Below, in pieces: positions 63,891-64,000 of a DNA stretch of 64,000 nucleotides (position 1 is the first letter of the stretch; each line of letters opens with the position of its first letter). The notes under the pieces were generated by a model. It was not told where the DNA came from and did not search any database. It was given only the letters and a program-made list of their open reading frames with translations. The translations under genes were made by a program, and so were the position numbers. The stretch comes from Cinclus cinclus (Eukaryota > Chordata > Aves > Passeriformes > Cinclidae). The stretch is taken from contig NC_085047.1 of assembly GCF_963662255.1 (NCBI RefSeq), positions 53,194,006 through 53,258,005 of the forward strand, given 5' to 3'.

Positions 63891-64000
63891 AAAAAACAAA
63901 CAAAAAAGCAACAAACAAAAAACCCCAAAACAAACAAACAAAACTCAAACCCCAAACCAAAACAAAGCAAAACAAAACAAAAAAACAAAAAAAACCCAAA
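63891..64000. repeat. (CAAA)n / A-rich tract running off the window
   Basis: About 110 bases of A and C with CAAA, CCAAA and CAAAA words, continuing to the end of the window. Its full length and any associated element lie outside. Confidence 0.92.

Overview
The window looks like vertebrate nuclear DNA from a bird. The main evidence is five CR1 LINE fragments. Three read forward with the diagnostic CR1 tail built from ATTCTATG units (about 5.8, 12.3 and 20.4 kb). Two are inverted (about 15.2 and 27.8 kb). An LTR-like element at about 22 kb also resembles an abundant avian family. I saw no Alu, L1 or B1 sequence. The DNA is AT-rich and repeat-poor outside one CpG island, as expected of a gene-poor segment of a large chromosome. 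I infer a bird, possibly a passerine, but the species cannot be fixed from this sequence.

Layout: 1-38.4 kb is AT-rich non-coding DNA holding all the recognisable transposable elements. These are the CR1 fragments, the LTR-like unit with about four degenerate ~50-bp internal repeats, one convincing inverted MIR-like SINE remnant (16.3 kb) and one weaker tRNA-like SINE remnant (6.2 kb). It also contains a (GAATA)19 microsatellite that grew from a CR1 tail and a perfect 38-bp tandem duplication. At 38.4-41.0 kb lies a GC-rich, CpG-dense domain in two strong cores plus a weaker shoulder, with GGGA and CCGT short repeats. This is the only promoter-like feature. From 41.0 to 64.0 kb the sequence is again AT-rich, with low-complexity tracts and no repeat family I can name.

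No protein-coding gene can be supported. The open frames in the AT-rich parts are short, unfamiliar and at chance length. The long frames in the CpG island overlap on both strands and owe their length to GC richness. The most economical reading is one promoter or first-exon region (probably + strand, direction unproven) of a gene whose other exons I cannot see, flanked by intergenic or long intronic DNA. I found no rRNA, tRNA gene, CRISPR array, operon or other prokaryotic feature, and no convincing undescribed system. The items worth a second look are the CpG island, the CR1-seeded microsatellite, the SINE remnants and the paired AP-1 sites.
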